Origin: Isoetes taiwanensis
Lineage: Eukaryota; Streptophyta; Lycopodiopsida; Isoetales; Isoetaceae
Assembly: GCA_021234155.1 (NCBI GenBank)
Contig: JAJEKV010000033.1
Coordinates: forward strand, 14,827,422-14,891,421
DNA length: 64,000 nucleotides
Reading direction: 5' to 3'
The position numbers and the translations under genes were made by a program. Positions 1 to 10,494 of the stretch are shown one piece after another; position 1 is the stretch's first letter; each line of letters opens with the position of its first letter. The notes beneath the pieces are model-generated. The model was not told where the DNA came from. It was given only the letters and a program-made list of their open reading frames with translations, and ran no database searches.

Positions 1-564
1 TGATATTTTTTCTTCTATTATTGTCTAAATATATACAATAAAGTCTTTTTTTTTTCTTCGTCCTCTCACGATTCTAAATTGAGACACCAAGGCTTTTCTA
101 ATTTCCTTTGAGGTGAGTATTAAAAGAAGGCGCAGAATTTTGTTTCGTAAGCATGAGTTGGCGTGTTGCATTGATATGTAGAAGAAGAGTAATTGAAAAA
201 AAAACTAATAACGGGTGGTGCGCGTTCTTGCGCATAAATCTATTGATTCTATTGCGGTGAATTGAACTTAATTCCTTGCACTTATAAATGATGTTGCCTC
301 TTGTTGCATTTGGATAATTAATTTTTTTTCTAGGTGGCCCATTGATTCCTATAACTTTTAGTTTCGGATAGTCTCATTTTTTTCGACATGTTTTTTTTGC
401 ATTGGACATGACACTAAAAGAGGGGCATTAATGTATGTTTTGTGGTGACTTGCTCTAGAATTGTGCATGTACGTAGAAATTTTGCCCTAAGCCTAGATAA
501 CATCCAATTATAAACATAGCGATCTAAAAAAATATTCTAATATGGACCTTAGTGGCAACCATAA
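1..564 (+). repeat. Large inverted repeat, left arm, part 1
   Basis: It matches 56,233-56,812 in reverse complement, including tgatatttttcttctatt at the outer end and gcgatctaaaaaaatattct near the Helitron border. The repeat continues across the Helitron at 7451-7765. The left end is cut by the window, so the true outer boundary is unknown. I see no protein family in it. Confidence 0.88.
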
Positions 565-1290
565 TCTATATATAATAATAAAGCCGTTTTAGGATAGTTT
601 GTGCGCGATCTTGGCCGTTAATTTTATTGTGTGTGAAATCTTTTGTTGTAGGCCGTTTAATAATTAGTTATTATTTTGGTTTTCTAACTAGGTGAATGCA
701 TGCAGAAACAATGACCTATTTTCTTGCGAGTCTTTTCTTGGAGAAAACACTCGCCATGGCAGCATTATTCCAGCTCCGGCCTCTTCGTTGGTGATATCTC
801 CATCTCTTTTCTGTCCAATACGGGAGTATGCAGTCCGGTCAAGGCTAACAAGAGCAACAAGCCCAGGGGCATGAGCACAACGGATATCAAAGAAGCACAA
901 ACAGAATGGGATGTTGCTTCTCACAGATACGACATTCTATGGACAAATACTGGGAGGATGTGCAATTGCATGTCAGTTTGCAGTAGAAGAGGACTGTTCA
1001 TAGCCTTCCACAAGTGCAATCAACTGCCATTTGTGGGTTTAACATGTTTTGATTTAAGCAGCCTTACATTGTAAAGGTATGACTATTACCATCTGATAAC
1101 AGTTCTTATTTACGACAAGATTCGCTACGTTTCTTCTTTGTAGCATATATGTCCATTCTGTGATGTTCTCTTTGTGCCAATTACCACTGGATATCGTGAA
1201 GCTCATTCAAACTCTTTTTTTTTTCTATGCCTTGATTGTATATTTAGATAAGTTTACTGCCGATATTGTTGGTAATTTGGATGCTTGCAG

Positions 1291-1434
1291 GTAGTGGAAG
1301 CTCTCGATCCAAGTCATTATTGTTGTAATTATTGGATTGGAAATTCATGGGGGCCTTTTCAAGCTACAAATGGACATGAAAGCATTCCAGATTATTCGAG
1401 TATATATGACATGTTTCGCTCTTTCTTTGTCAAA
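1291..1434 (+). pseudogene. Captured exon of an unidentified gene (48 codons)
   Basis: A 144-bp open segment preceded by a good acceptor (gatgcttgcag) and followed by a consensus donor (gtaagt at 1435). It is in phase throughout and reads VVEALDPSHYCCNYWIGNSW... to ...FRSFFVK. I do not recognise the family. It sits inside the Helitron with introns retained, which is expected when Helitrons capture genomic DNA rather than cDNA. Further segments downstream (1694-2060, 2829-2880, 3431-3523, 3813-3905) may belong to the same gene. It is unlikely to be an intact gene because the intervening segments contain stops. Confidence 0.5.
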
Positions 1435-1693
1435 GTAAGTCAGAAGGAATTGTGGGCATTGCAGAGAAGGGACAAGATTGGAAGGATGCCTTCCAAGCTT
1501 TTGTACACACAGAGGGCTTTATAAGGAGATGGAATCCTTCGACCATTGAGTTATGTATGATCAAATAAGGGCCCCATTTATAGCGTTTATTATATCATTC
1601 TGGATCGTGAGCAAACCGGCCTGCTTCAACCTTGACTTCTTGTTTGTGGCTTAATTATGAGAAATTGATGGGACTCTTTTGCACATCTCGAAG

Positions 1694-2060
1694 AAAAGAA
1701 GTGTTTGGAAGATGGATTATCAGAAGCAAGCAGACTGACAGAATCAACTAGGAAGCACCTTAAACATGTAATTGTTCTATGTATTGTTCAGCAAGTCTTG
1801 CTCATCATATAGTCATGTGGGTTGTTACAGGTGCAATGTGAGCAGGAAATGACAAGATCTAATGCAGATTTGAGGGTATTAGGATTGAAACTACATTCAT
1901 AGGCTGAATCCGTCAACAATTTTTTGCTAAAGGCTTCTAAATCAGCTGAGGGGCTTGATAAACGCCTTGCCGGGATGCCCCGGAAATATGATATGTATCC
2001 TGAACTATTGGATAGCAGTAGTAGAGCACCAAGAAACAATCGATGCCTGTTTTCAGACAT
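1694..2060 (+). pseudogene. Captured exon fragments with a charged, helical reading
   Basis: Two open stretches are split by a likely intron ending ttgttacag at 1830. The first reads KKCLEDGLSEASRLTEST and the second QCEQEMTRSNADLRVLGLKL then, after one stop, AESVNNFLLKASKSAEGLDK. The composition (many E, K, S, L) suggests a helical or coiled-coil protein. One stop at about 1900 breaks the second stretch, so it is decayed or misread. I cannot assign a family. The position, between the 1291-1434 exon and the duplicated exon at 3431/3813, suggests one captured multi-exon gene, but this is inference. Confidence 0.35.
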
Positions 2061-2828
2061 TTGTTTCGAATTCTTGTGCAGTTTTATAAGCTAATAAAAG
2101 AATATATGTTACAAATCAATGGCAACTCTAAGACAACAATAAATGTGCAGTGGTAGGTTCTTGGCTTTCAAAATGCTGATTAAAATTGGTGGCTAAGGAT
2201 TTGATCTTTCTTAGGCATGCTTCAAAATAAAAGTTGCACATATGTTTTGTTAAGAAACAGGAATATAAATGGAGCAGACAAGGAGCAACTTACACAAGAT
2301 TTTATGGCTTCTTTTGTCATTTGAAATAGATGGATTTTGCCTTTTACTCATATTCCTAGGCATGGTCTGGTCTGCTCATAAGCAAGTAGAGTTATTCTAT
2401 CGCTTATGGTGCTATATATGGGAATATGATAGTGCAGGATTTAAATCGTTGAATTTTGTTATTCTATTTTTATCTCTTAGATCTTAGATGCAGCAGTTAT
2501 TTTATCCAGTTTGATTCCTTTCTCATTACGTGCAACCAAGATGGGGCTGCAGCAAATTGGGCTGATGCCTTTTTATTACCAATGGGAGGGGCGGGATGCA
2601 GTTATCTTAAATCCTGAAGGCAAATGCCTCTTCATTTTCTTTGTTCGCCCTAATGTAGCTTTCATATGCTAAATGTAGCCCAAAAAATGCTCTTCCTTAT
2701 TTTATGGGCAGATCTCACGGTAAGTCTCTTCTTTGCATCGGTTTTAAAAAATAGAACCTTGACTGAGTTAGGATTGGCTTGAGTGGAAGGAGCATATTAT
2801 TCTTGTCTAATCCAGCATTATTTTACAG

Positions 2829-2880
2829 GTTCTTCGAGAATATGACCAAATTTGGCAGAATGTTTTCGGAAGTACGAGAT
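2829..2880 (+). pseudogene. Possible captured exon
   Basis: After an acceptor-like ttttacag the reading VLREYDQIWQNVFGST is open. No clear donor was found, so the right border is uncertain. It lies in line with the other captured exons of the Helitron. Family unknown. Confidence 0.25.
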
Positions 2881-3430
2881 TTCTATAGAAGCTTACGCAA
2901 TACATTTGGACATTATATGGATCATCCTCATCCCCATGGCCGATGGTGCCACATATGGTATGTGGCATGAGGGAAGATAATGTTTTCACCAATGCCATGA
3001 TTGTATGGCCAATCGTGTATTTTTTTAGTTCTTTGGATGCCTCATGCTACACTGTAGTAGAGTTCATAATGGTCTTTTGAGCTTTCTCTATATGCTTTCA
3101 CAGGCCACATGCTAATCGATTGGAAATGTGTGGTATTGTATTATCAGTGGAGAATTAAATATGAAGCAGAGGGACTGGAAATAATGGACCTTTCAGATGT
3201 GTGCTCCAATCAGTTATGCTATTTCCCAGATGCGTGATATTGCACTTTTGTTTTCCTTCCAATAGATACAACATAGCCATGATTTTATGCACACAATGGA
3301 GAGGAGGGCTTAAACTATAAAAGATACCCATTTTGTTTCTTTCATGGTTCGATTTTGATAAGCCTCAAGCTGTACTTTAGAAGTCAGTCTGATATGTACA
3401 ACAAGGGAAGATGGCAATTTCATGGTGCAG

Positions 3431-3523
3431 GTTATGGAGGAAGGCCAAATATCGCATTGTCAAATCAATTTGCCTTATGGCTTTGCCAAGTTTTTACATG
3501 CCGCTTTTCGATCTGAGACAAAG
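3431..3523 (+). pseudogene. Captured exon, first of two tandem copies (31 codons)
   Basis: A 93-bp open segment is bounded by catggtgcag and gtataatc, a good acceptor and donor. It reads VMEEGQISHCQINLPYGFAK then FLHAAFRSETK. The length is a multiple of three, so inclusion of both copies would keep frame. I do not recognise the protein. The second copy at 3813-3905 differs at only a few residues (R for Q, W for S), so the segment was coding-like before duplication. Confidence 0.5.
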
Positions 3524-3812
3524 GTATAATCTTTGCCTAAATGGTTATATGCAAATAGCTTGATATGTCTTTTTCCGAATTGTGATACATAATGGCTTGT
3601 ACATACAAAGTTTATAGTTTCGTGATCAGAAAATTCAGGTCCAATAGATACATCATAGCCATGATTTTATGCGCACAATGGAGAGGAGGGCTTAAACTAT
3701 AAAAGATACCCATTTTTTTTCTTCCATGGTTCGATTTTGATAAGCCTCAAGCTGTACTTTAGAAGTCAGTCTGATATGTACAACAAGGGAAGATGGCAAT
3801 TTCATGGTGCAG

Positions 3813-3905
3813 GTTATGGAAGAAGGCCGAATATGGCATTGCCAAATTAATTTGCCTTATGGCTTTGCCAAGTTTTTACATGCCGCTTTTCGATCTGAGA
3901 CAAAG
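3813..3905 (+). pseudogene. Captured exon, second of two tandem copies (31 codons)
   Basis: The partner of the 3431-3523 exon has the same splice borders and length. It reads VMEEGRIWHCQINLPYGFAK then FLHAAFRSETK. It arose through the 382-bp tandem duplication. The open frame survives in both copies, while surrounding intronic sequence also matches, so this is a DNA-level duplication and not retroposition. Confidence 0.5.
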
Positions 3906-4768
3906 GTATAATCTTTGCCTAAATGGTTATATGCAAATAACCTGATATGTCTTTTTCCGAATCGTGATACATAATGGCTTGTACATACAAAGTGTATAGT
4001 TTCGTGATCAGAAAATGCAGGTAAAAAATCTTGAATTTGTGCAAAAGCATTGAAACTAGCTCCACTATCCTTATCCGCCCAACAGGTTTCCAGGATAACG
4101 AGAATAAGTTTTTTTCCAAATATGTCTGTACAGGCTGTAGTAGCTTCTAATGGTGTAGTAGCATCCCCTTGGTAATATCCATTGGTGAATATCCATTGGT
4201 GAAAGGACCATCCAAGACACTGGATCGTTGATTAAGCCTAGGCCGTTGACCAAGTGTATGGAATTCCCAAACTGCTTAATTTATTTCTTGATAAATGTGA
4301 AGCATATGTTTGTATATAGAAGCCTTCTTCATTGATATCATCAGCCGCCTTCATTTACATCATCGGTAAGTGAGAAGCAGGTAGAGAGCAAGTTCTGTTT
4401 GCAGATTCTCTGCCCTTGAAACTATAACTATAAAGGTATTTTTGCTCTCTCTCTTTTTTTTTTATCTATTACTCTTGAGTAAAAATGAACATATTTGCAA
4501 TGCTCTATTTTCCAAAGTAGTGTTATGTGACATTATTTGCGGCTGATGACATTCTACACAAGGCTTATGGATTTCTTTATCATCCTGTCCATTTGTTTCT
4601 CAGGCCATTTGTTTCTCATGCCATTCAGTTGTAGCATAGCAAATGGTATATCGTAATGGCACCATGCAGACATCAAGTCATAATTGGTCTGGAACTCATA
4701 TACTCATTTCATATCTCTTTTTCAGAGGACCCTTCTCCTGACCAGGAAATTGTATGCTACTTTAAGAT

Positions 4769-5574
4769 ATGACTGGTTTTTATTGTTCTAAAAAGATTCC
4801 TGGGCTGGCAGTGTTATTTGCCAACAAATTTCAGAATGGGAGGAATCTGCAGGAGGAGATTGACCTTGCCAGACTTTTGTTGGAAATCGCTCGGAATGAC
4901 GCATATCATTTTGTGCAGGAATGTAGAAAGGCAAAATGTCTTAAACTTGCAGGCAAGCGCAGTCACTTATACTTTTCAGCGGACATGATTCAATTGCAGT
5001 TCTGGGTGATCATCTTATAAAGCTTTTCTCTGACTGTAGAACCATTTGTGAAGCGAATCAGTCACTTTATAGAATTGCAAGAATTGCAGAGACAACTCCC
5101 TATACATGGGCTGCAATTATCTTGGCACATGTCAATATTGCACAAGGTTTCACCACTGAATTGTATTATGGAACGCGATAGTCATGTGTGAAAAATAATA
5201 CTCATAGTTCGCTTGCTATTCTCAAAGCATGCGCATTAATAAAAGAAATTTATCATGGAAGGATAATTCATAGTCAGATAATTCAAGATGGCTTCTACTG
5301 GATGTTTACTTGAGAAGCACCTGATTCACATGTATGCAACATGCTCAAGCCTGAGAGATTCATGTGAGGTCTTTGACAAATTGGTGAATCAAAATGTGGT
5401 AACATAGAATGTAAGCATCGCAGGTTACAGCTATTGTGGACAAGGTCATTTGGATTTTGAGTTCCTTGATAAGATCAAGTAGGATGGTATAGAACCTGAT
5501 ATAATTTCATGGAATTCAGTTATCTTGGGTTATTCGCAGCATAATGAATGGCTCAAGATACAATATCATACATG
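4769..5574 (+). pseudogene. PPR-protein gene fragment captured by the Helitron
   Basis: The translated + strand, followed across frame changes, gives PPR-like text: YHFVQECRKAKCLKLAGKR (about 4905), TPYTWAAIILAHVN (about 5097), SLAILKACALIKEIYHGRII (about 5211), HSQIIQDGF, EKHLIHMYATCSSLRDSCEV (about 5311), FDKLVNQNVV, and DGIEPDIISWNSVILGYSQH (about 5486). These are the helical repeats and W-N-S/W-N-V motifs of plant PLS-type PPR proteins, which bind organellar RNA. In-frame stops occur, for example after NQNVVT and after FLDKIK, and at least one frame shift lies near 5,020. No start, targeting peptide or C-terminal E/DYW region is present, so this is a dead internal fragment. Its place inside the Helitron marks it as captured host DNA. 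Confidence 0.8.
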
Positions 5575-5580
5575 ATTTTT

Positions 5581-5758
5581 ATTTGGTATTTGAAATTTCT
5601 TTACTGAAATATGTAGTGTCAATTATTCTCAAAGTTAAAGACAATTTAACTTTATTCATCTTTATTTGGTGCATCTTAATTTGAAATTTCTTTGATGTTG
5701 CTACATATAGTGTCAAATATTCTCAAAGTTAAAGACAATTTAATTTTATTCATCTTTA
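5581..5758 (+). repeat. Imperfect tandem pair of about 85-95 bp
   Basis: The segment 5581-5662 is repeated at 5664-5758, sharing atttggt, tgaaatttcttt, tagtgtcaa and ctcaaagttaaagacaattt. The second copy has a small insertion near its start. It lies just after the PPR fragment inside the Helitron. No coding potential is seen. Confidence 0.75.
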
Positions 5759-5759
5759 T

Positions 5760-7422
5760 GGGTTTTTATTCTAAGGTTGAACAGGAGCCATTGATTGTTA
5801 GAATATTCCTTCTATTGTGTCAAATCCAACATTTTGCCCAAAAATCAACATGCTACTTCCTATGGTCTTGATTGAACGTATGGGCTGAAAACAACATTTC
5901 CCAAATAAATATACAGTTTCTACAGAATTAATGGTCTCAAATCCATGTTTTTCTACAAAGTGCGGCTAAGACAAGAGGGCCAACTTATATACACGATTAC
6001 AGAAATGATCCAAAAATTCAATCAGGTCTGATTCGATTCGTCCGTATCCTCTGCTTGCCCCAAAGCTTGTCTATGGCAGAAAATGCTTTTGGGCATTTGC
6101 ATTCTCCCTGTGTGCATAGCCCATATCTGCTGCAGGAGCTTAGCAACCTACAATCCGCCATCCTTGAAGCAAGAAATTCATTCGCCTCCACTCAAACTGC
6201 GGCCACACATATCTGCGGCCAAGGATAAACCATATATTTTTGCCACCAAGAACCTGGGCTGGAGGAATTGAACCTCTGGGGCACACCGGCCTCTCTAGAA
6301 CCCCTAAAATAATGAAATAGAAATGAATTAGAGGCATCGTGTGCAGGTAAGGATTTGAAGCCCAAAAATTAAAACCGAGGAACTTGTTCAAGCATGGTCG
6401 TCCCTGCACTACACAACCCTTCATCATAGATCCCACCAAAGCCCAAAAACAGATCTCTAGCAGCAAACAACCCATCCTTCGCTGCCCCAATCTGCGACGA
6501 AGCATTCTCCCGATGATACTGGCATGCATAGAAGACCTGTCTGCCGACCAGATCTACCCATGTGTGCCCTCAAATGTTTCTATTCCATGTTATGCCCACA
6601 AAATAGCATAAAATTTATGCCCAAAAAAGTAATTTGACCTTCACCTGCAATTAAGCTCCTCAAACTTCGCAAAATATACGGTTTTGCATAGAATACGTCC
6701 CAAGAATCTTAGTCTCAACCATGCGAGAAAACCGTCTCGCAATATGAAACAAAGCAACTTCACACCACTTATCAAGTTATATAAAACATATGTAAAAGAG
6801 CTAGGGAGTTACATATAATAAGATTTATAAAGGTATAATTAGTCCTTTAGAGCATTGAACATTTACGAGAAAAATATTATATAAAATGCTCTAAGTTAGT
6901 ACACACCTGTGTATTATTAACATATGCTAGAATGATACTAAAAAATTGGAACTCATACCCTGATAAAATGTAAAGGGAAAAAGGGAGCTTTGCATAACAT
7001 CGTCATCCACAAGCGAATATTCATCAACCATTATGTTAGTTTGTTAACACCATTGCGATTGATCCTAGAAATTTGAGGCACTAGCCACTGGCAATGCTTG
7101 CTCTAATCTGATAGTGGAGTTGGCTCCAAATTTTTTTTTGGGCATTGACTCTCTAAAAGTACATTCCTTGCCCTCATATCCGTGGTTAGGGCAAGGTGAA
7201 TAAAACATTGTAAAACCTTGAGAGAATGCAATGTAGCTACTCATTTACTTCTCATTCCATGGATCCTTTCATGCATTTAATACATTAGAAATGCTAAACT
7301 TGAGCTTATCGACACTTTGACATAATCCAGGCTGATAAACATTTGCACAAATTCCAACATTAAAATTCCTTAAACTTTTAACACCAATCCAACATTTGCC
7401 TTCAATTTATGCCCGACGAAAA
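5760..7422. other. Helitron 3' interior, no recognised gene
   Basis: Opposing open stretches at 6083-6611 include a 129-codon minus-strand frame, but no family is recognisable and there are no matching splice sites. Most of 6,620-7,420 is AT-rich non-coding sequence leading to the terminal hairpin. Confidence 0.5.
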
Positions 7423-7450
7423 GCCCAGCAACGCTGGGCACTTTTTCTAG
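7423..7450 (+). other. Helitron 3' terminal hairpin and CTAG end
   Basis: The arms GCCCAGC (7423-7429) and GCTGGGC (7433-7439) are perfectly complementary around an AAC loop. A flanking A-run at 7419-7422 can pair with the T-run at 7442-7446 across a small bulge. CTAG at 7447-7450 is the CTRR terminus, and the next base is the T of the target. In Helitrons this structure acts as the rolling-circle termination signal; that role is known for the family, not shown here. Confidence 0.9.
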
Positions 7451-7765
7451 TAATATATAAATGTCAACACATTTGTGTTGAATTTGCTCTATTTTTTTCA
7501 GCAGACCAAACTTGGACAAAATTCCTTAAGAATGATTCCATTCTTTGAAAGAAGTTACAATGCCTGATAAATTAAATTGCAAAAAAAAAAAAAAAACCCA
7601 TCAAATTACCTTGGAAGATACTTAACGGATTGTTGAGACAACCTGCAATCCATGGTATTATTCTTTCCTGAACTCCAAAGAACTAAAATGCATTCTCTTT
7701 AGATAGATAAACTATATAATATCAATCAGTTGAAAAGCATGGAGAACTGTTTAAAACAAAGCACA
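7451..7765 (+). repeat. Large inverted repeat, left arm, part 2
   Basis: It resumes the repeat after the Helitron and matches 55,923-56,232 in reverse complement, for example tttagatagataaactata and the long A-run followed by cccatcaaattaccttg. Together with 1-564 it gives a continuous match of about 880 bp once the Helitron is removed. Homology to the other arm stops abruptly at about 7,765. Confidence 0.85.
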
Positions 7766-7767
7766 CA

Positions 7768-7995
7768 ATATATACAATAAAGTCGTTTTTTTTTTTGTCG
7801 TTCTTATTTTTAGTCCCTCGCTTTTTTTTGTCGTTCTTATTTTTCGATCCCTCTCGCGATTCTAAATTGAGACACCAAGGCTTTTCTAATTTCCTTTGAG
7901 GTGAGTATTAAAAGAAGGCGAGAATTTTGTTTCGTAAGCATGAGTTGACGTGTTGCATTGATATGTAGAAGAAGAGTAATTGAAAAAAAATAATT
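7768..7995 (+). repeat. Second copy of the window's first 200 bp
   Basis: The run atatacaataaagtc, gattctaaattgagacacca and gtagaagaagagtaattgaa repeats positions 30-205 in the same orientation. It has an extra duplicated tttttgtcgttcttattttt at about 7,790-7,840. It begins exactly where homology to the right arm breaks, so it marks a rearrangement point in the left arm. Confidence 0.8.
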
Positions 7996-8739
7996 GTCTA
8001 AATAATCAAGTCTCATTTTGTTCACCATCTCTATATGTTCATTGTATAACAACTCCAAATGAAGATATTGTAGCTCTCTTTTTGTCCTTTCTTCTAATTT
8101 CTTTTGAGGTGAATGTAAAAAGAGAAAGATGAAAATTTAGTTTTGATCGATACCAACAAGATAATTTCCCTCACATTGATAAATCAATGACCTTGATAGA
8201 CATACGTGTCATCAACAAGAGTTTGTGTAGACTCTCTGATTTTACGTCGATCGGTTGTAAACAACCGGCAAGCCAAAACCCTGTGGTAGTTTTGAAAATT
8301 TGGTGCTATTTCATAAAATATTGTTCAGATTTGTAGATCAGTCTATAGTAAATAAAGCAATTGACTTTCTTTTGAAGGGGGCAACCTGTATCCTAGAATT
8401 TCGTTGCAAGATTATTGGTTTTTTATGTCTTTGCTTGTTATATGTGTTGAATCACATGTTAAGGCAAAATGGGGACACGAGGCATTGGATAGTTCTATTC
8501 ATGCATTTGCTATTGTCCTTCCGACTCAAGTTCAGTGGGATCGGTCATCATTGACATGGTATGCATGATGATGTAGGAAGGTTGATTCGTTCATCACTAT
8601 CATGATAGATAGGCATTTGCTCTATGTGCGATCATGCAGCTTGCCGTTTTGCCAAGTCTTGATACCATCTTTAGAAGTTTAACTGGCACTTATTAGGCGA
8701 TATTTTTTTTTATTTGATGTGCCATCCATTACTTTCGGA
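7996..8739. other. Left-arm segment without a visible partner
   Basis: I found no match to the right arm and no recognisable gene. A short + strand open frame of 84 codons at 8300-8554 has no known motif. Confidence 0.4.
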
Positions 8740-9665
8740 AGAAACCTGTTGAAGTACGTATCTCTTTCGCCCATAATGTATTTTTATTGTGTAATCATGT
8801 TTGTACACTTTCCATTCGCTGTCTCGATGATTCAATTTAAAATTTATAGACTTGCTCAGTGCGATGTCTGATAAAATATCAATTAGTAACATTTACATTT
8901 ATTGTTTGCTCACATGTAGCAAGGTCATAGAATTGTTATGCCATATCATATAAATTAAGGCTAAGAATACCGCTGTTGCATTCGCCATTCTCCGCCATAG
9001 CAATATTTGTCGCTTTGTGTGTTCGCTTTTTCAGCTTTCCGGTGATACCGGATGGTGGGTGTCTTTACGACATCCATCGAAAGGTTGAAGTCTCGTTAGG
9101 GTTTGAATTATGCATCTGGCCCAGTGAATCACGGTTAGCATGTGGCATCATAAATGATTTTAAATTCTCTTGCGGATATTCTTTGAGTGCGAGAATGTTT
9201 TATCTTCATATAATAAGCTACAAGAAAATGGCATGAAAGTTCAATTTAGATTGGTTGCGAGAAAATTGCGATTTTTCACGGATGCTTTGTACTCCACGAA
9301 CAACGACATCATCTTGATTTTCACCATTCTAGGAACGTCACATTGTGGTGTTAGGGCATTATTGGGAGGAAGAGATATACATCGTGGCTAAAACTTTGTA
9401 TAGTCTATAATCAAATATCTTGTTCCTTTTTTTTTTTCGCAGAATACATCGGTACTTAAACTAACAGTAGCAAAATGTTGTCACGAGGGTCTTGAGGTGG
9501 CTCCGGTACACCCTCCACAATCAATGCTTGGTATCTGCAAGGAGAAAATCTTATCAGGACCAAACTTACCGTTTAAATTTGTGGTTTCGAAATTAGTACG
9601 CCAAAACAGCGGTGACCACCACTTTGTTTACCCAAGCATTGGCATATTCGGGCATATCTTGGGGT
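8740..9665 (+). repeat. Large inverted repeat, left arm, block II
   Basis: It matches about 53,270-54,190 in reverse complement. Shared anchors include cataatgtatttttattgtgt, ttgtttgctcacatgtagca, catcataaatgattttaaat, ctttgtatag and acaatcaatgcttg. Short open frames (8976-9391) fall here, but they are broken in both copies and match no family I know. Confidence 0.8.
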
Positions 9666-10494
9666 CAAAGCATATGAGTGGGGGTCACTTTTGTAAGCAC
9701 TTATAAACACCCTTTATATGATTTTTTAAAGACTTTTGTTTTAAGTATTTTACTTGTCGTTGCCCTTCCGCGTTTTTTGCGGCGGCTTTCCTACATTTAG
9801 CGTCTCTAGATGCATGTGCATGCGACGTGATTCAATCGTGTCGCGAGAGTTTCAAACCTTTGTGGATAAATTAGGAGGCCACAAATAATGCACGCCTTTC
9901 CGACCAAATGTGGAGACATCACCTTTTGACATCACAATCAACATTGTCAAAGATTCACTTACGCCTTTTCTTTTTCTATTGAAGCCCGGTTTCTTGCGGT
10001 CATCACACACGTAAGAGAGGGATCAATGATGCAGCCAAGACAAAAATAATTTAGTAAGCAACATAAGCCACCCAAAATCATGCTTACAACGTATACAAAC
10101 CAAGCTAAAATTCACGGAAACTTATGAACAGAACTTGAGATAAAAGTACATGGGGTGTTCACATCGTATTCGCGGTTTTGAACTTGGATGAGTAAGCCTC
10201 CCAAATGGGCATCGCAATCGGTCATTAAATCCCCATTCAATGAAAAATAATGGCCATAGAGCTAGCGACCCGGCCCTAGTCGCGAGGATTCTAAGTTTGA
10301 TTACGGTGGGGTGAAAGTGCGCCCAAGGCGGGAGAACCCAGTTCACGGCGCCCGGATTATAAAATTTCTTGGCGCCATGAACACCCGTCAACATTATTAT
10401 TACGTGTGAGGCCCAAAGATTTTTTAATGCGCCATGTATAAAAGCGCACCTACAAGCACCAAATTAGCCGTGGACACTAAAGTGTCCCCGACTA
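9666..10494. other. About 830 bp present only in the left arm
   Basis: In the right arm, the sequence around gcatattc leads straight into gaatatgccataaaccca, whereas here about 830 bp intervene. It holds a perfect GGACAC/GTGTCC hairpin at about 10,472-10,487 and no recognisable protein. It may be an insertion here or a deletion from the other arm. Confidence 0.45.

Larger units (their letters stand above)
3259..4022 (+). repeat. 382-bp tandem duplication inside the Helitron
   Basis: Two head-to-tail copies (3259-3640 and 3641-4022) start ccaatagatac and end cagaaaat(t/g)caggt. They differ at a modest number of positions. Each copy contains one complete exon-like segment with its acceptor and donor. 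The copies are near-identical along their whole length, so the duplication is younger than the gene it affects. Confidence 0.88.
565..7450 (+). mobile_element. Non-autonomous Helitron, 6,886 bp, carrying captured gene fragments
   Basis: The 5' end starts TCTATATATAATAATAAAG at 565, the usual Helitron TC start. The 3' end has a perfect 7-bp hairpin (GCCCAGC / GCTGGGC, loop AAC, 7423-7439), then 7 nt, then CTAG at 7447-7450. The element lies between A (564) and T (7451), the AT target expected for Helitrons, with no target duplication. An uninterrupted version of the flanks is present inverted near 56,232/56,233, so both borders are confirmed within this window. I see no Rep/helicase coding, so the element is probably non-autonomous and depended on a helper in trans. 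Its interior holds exons with intron borders and a PPR gene fragment, consistent with capture of genomic DNA. Orientation is given by the hairpin and CTAG end. Confidence 0.93.

Noticed and set aside
6140-6611. Overlapping frames on both strands inside the Helitron
   Set aside because: Neither strand has a known motif or matching splice sites.
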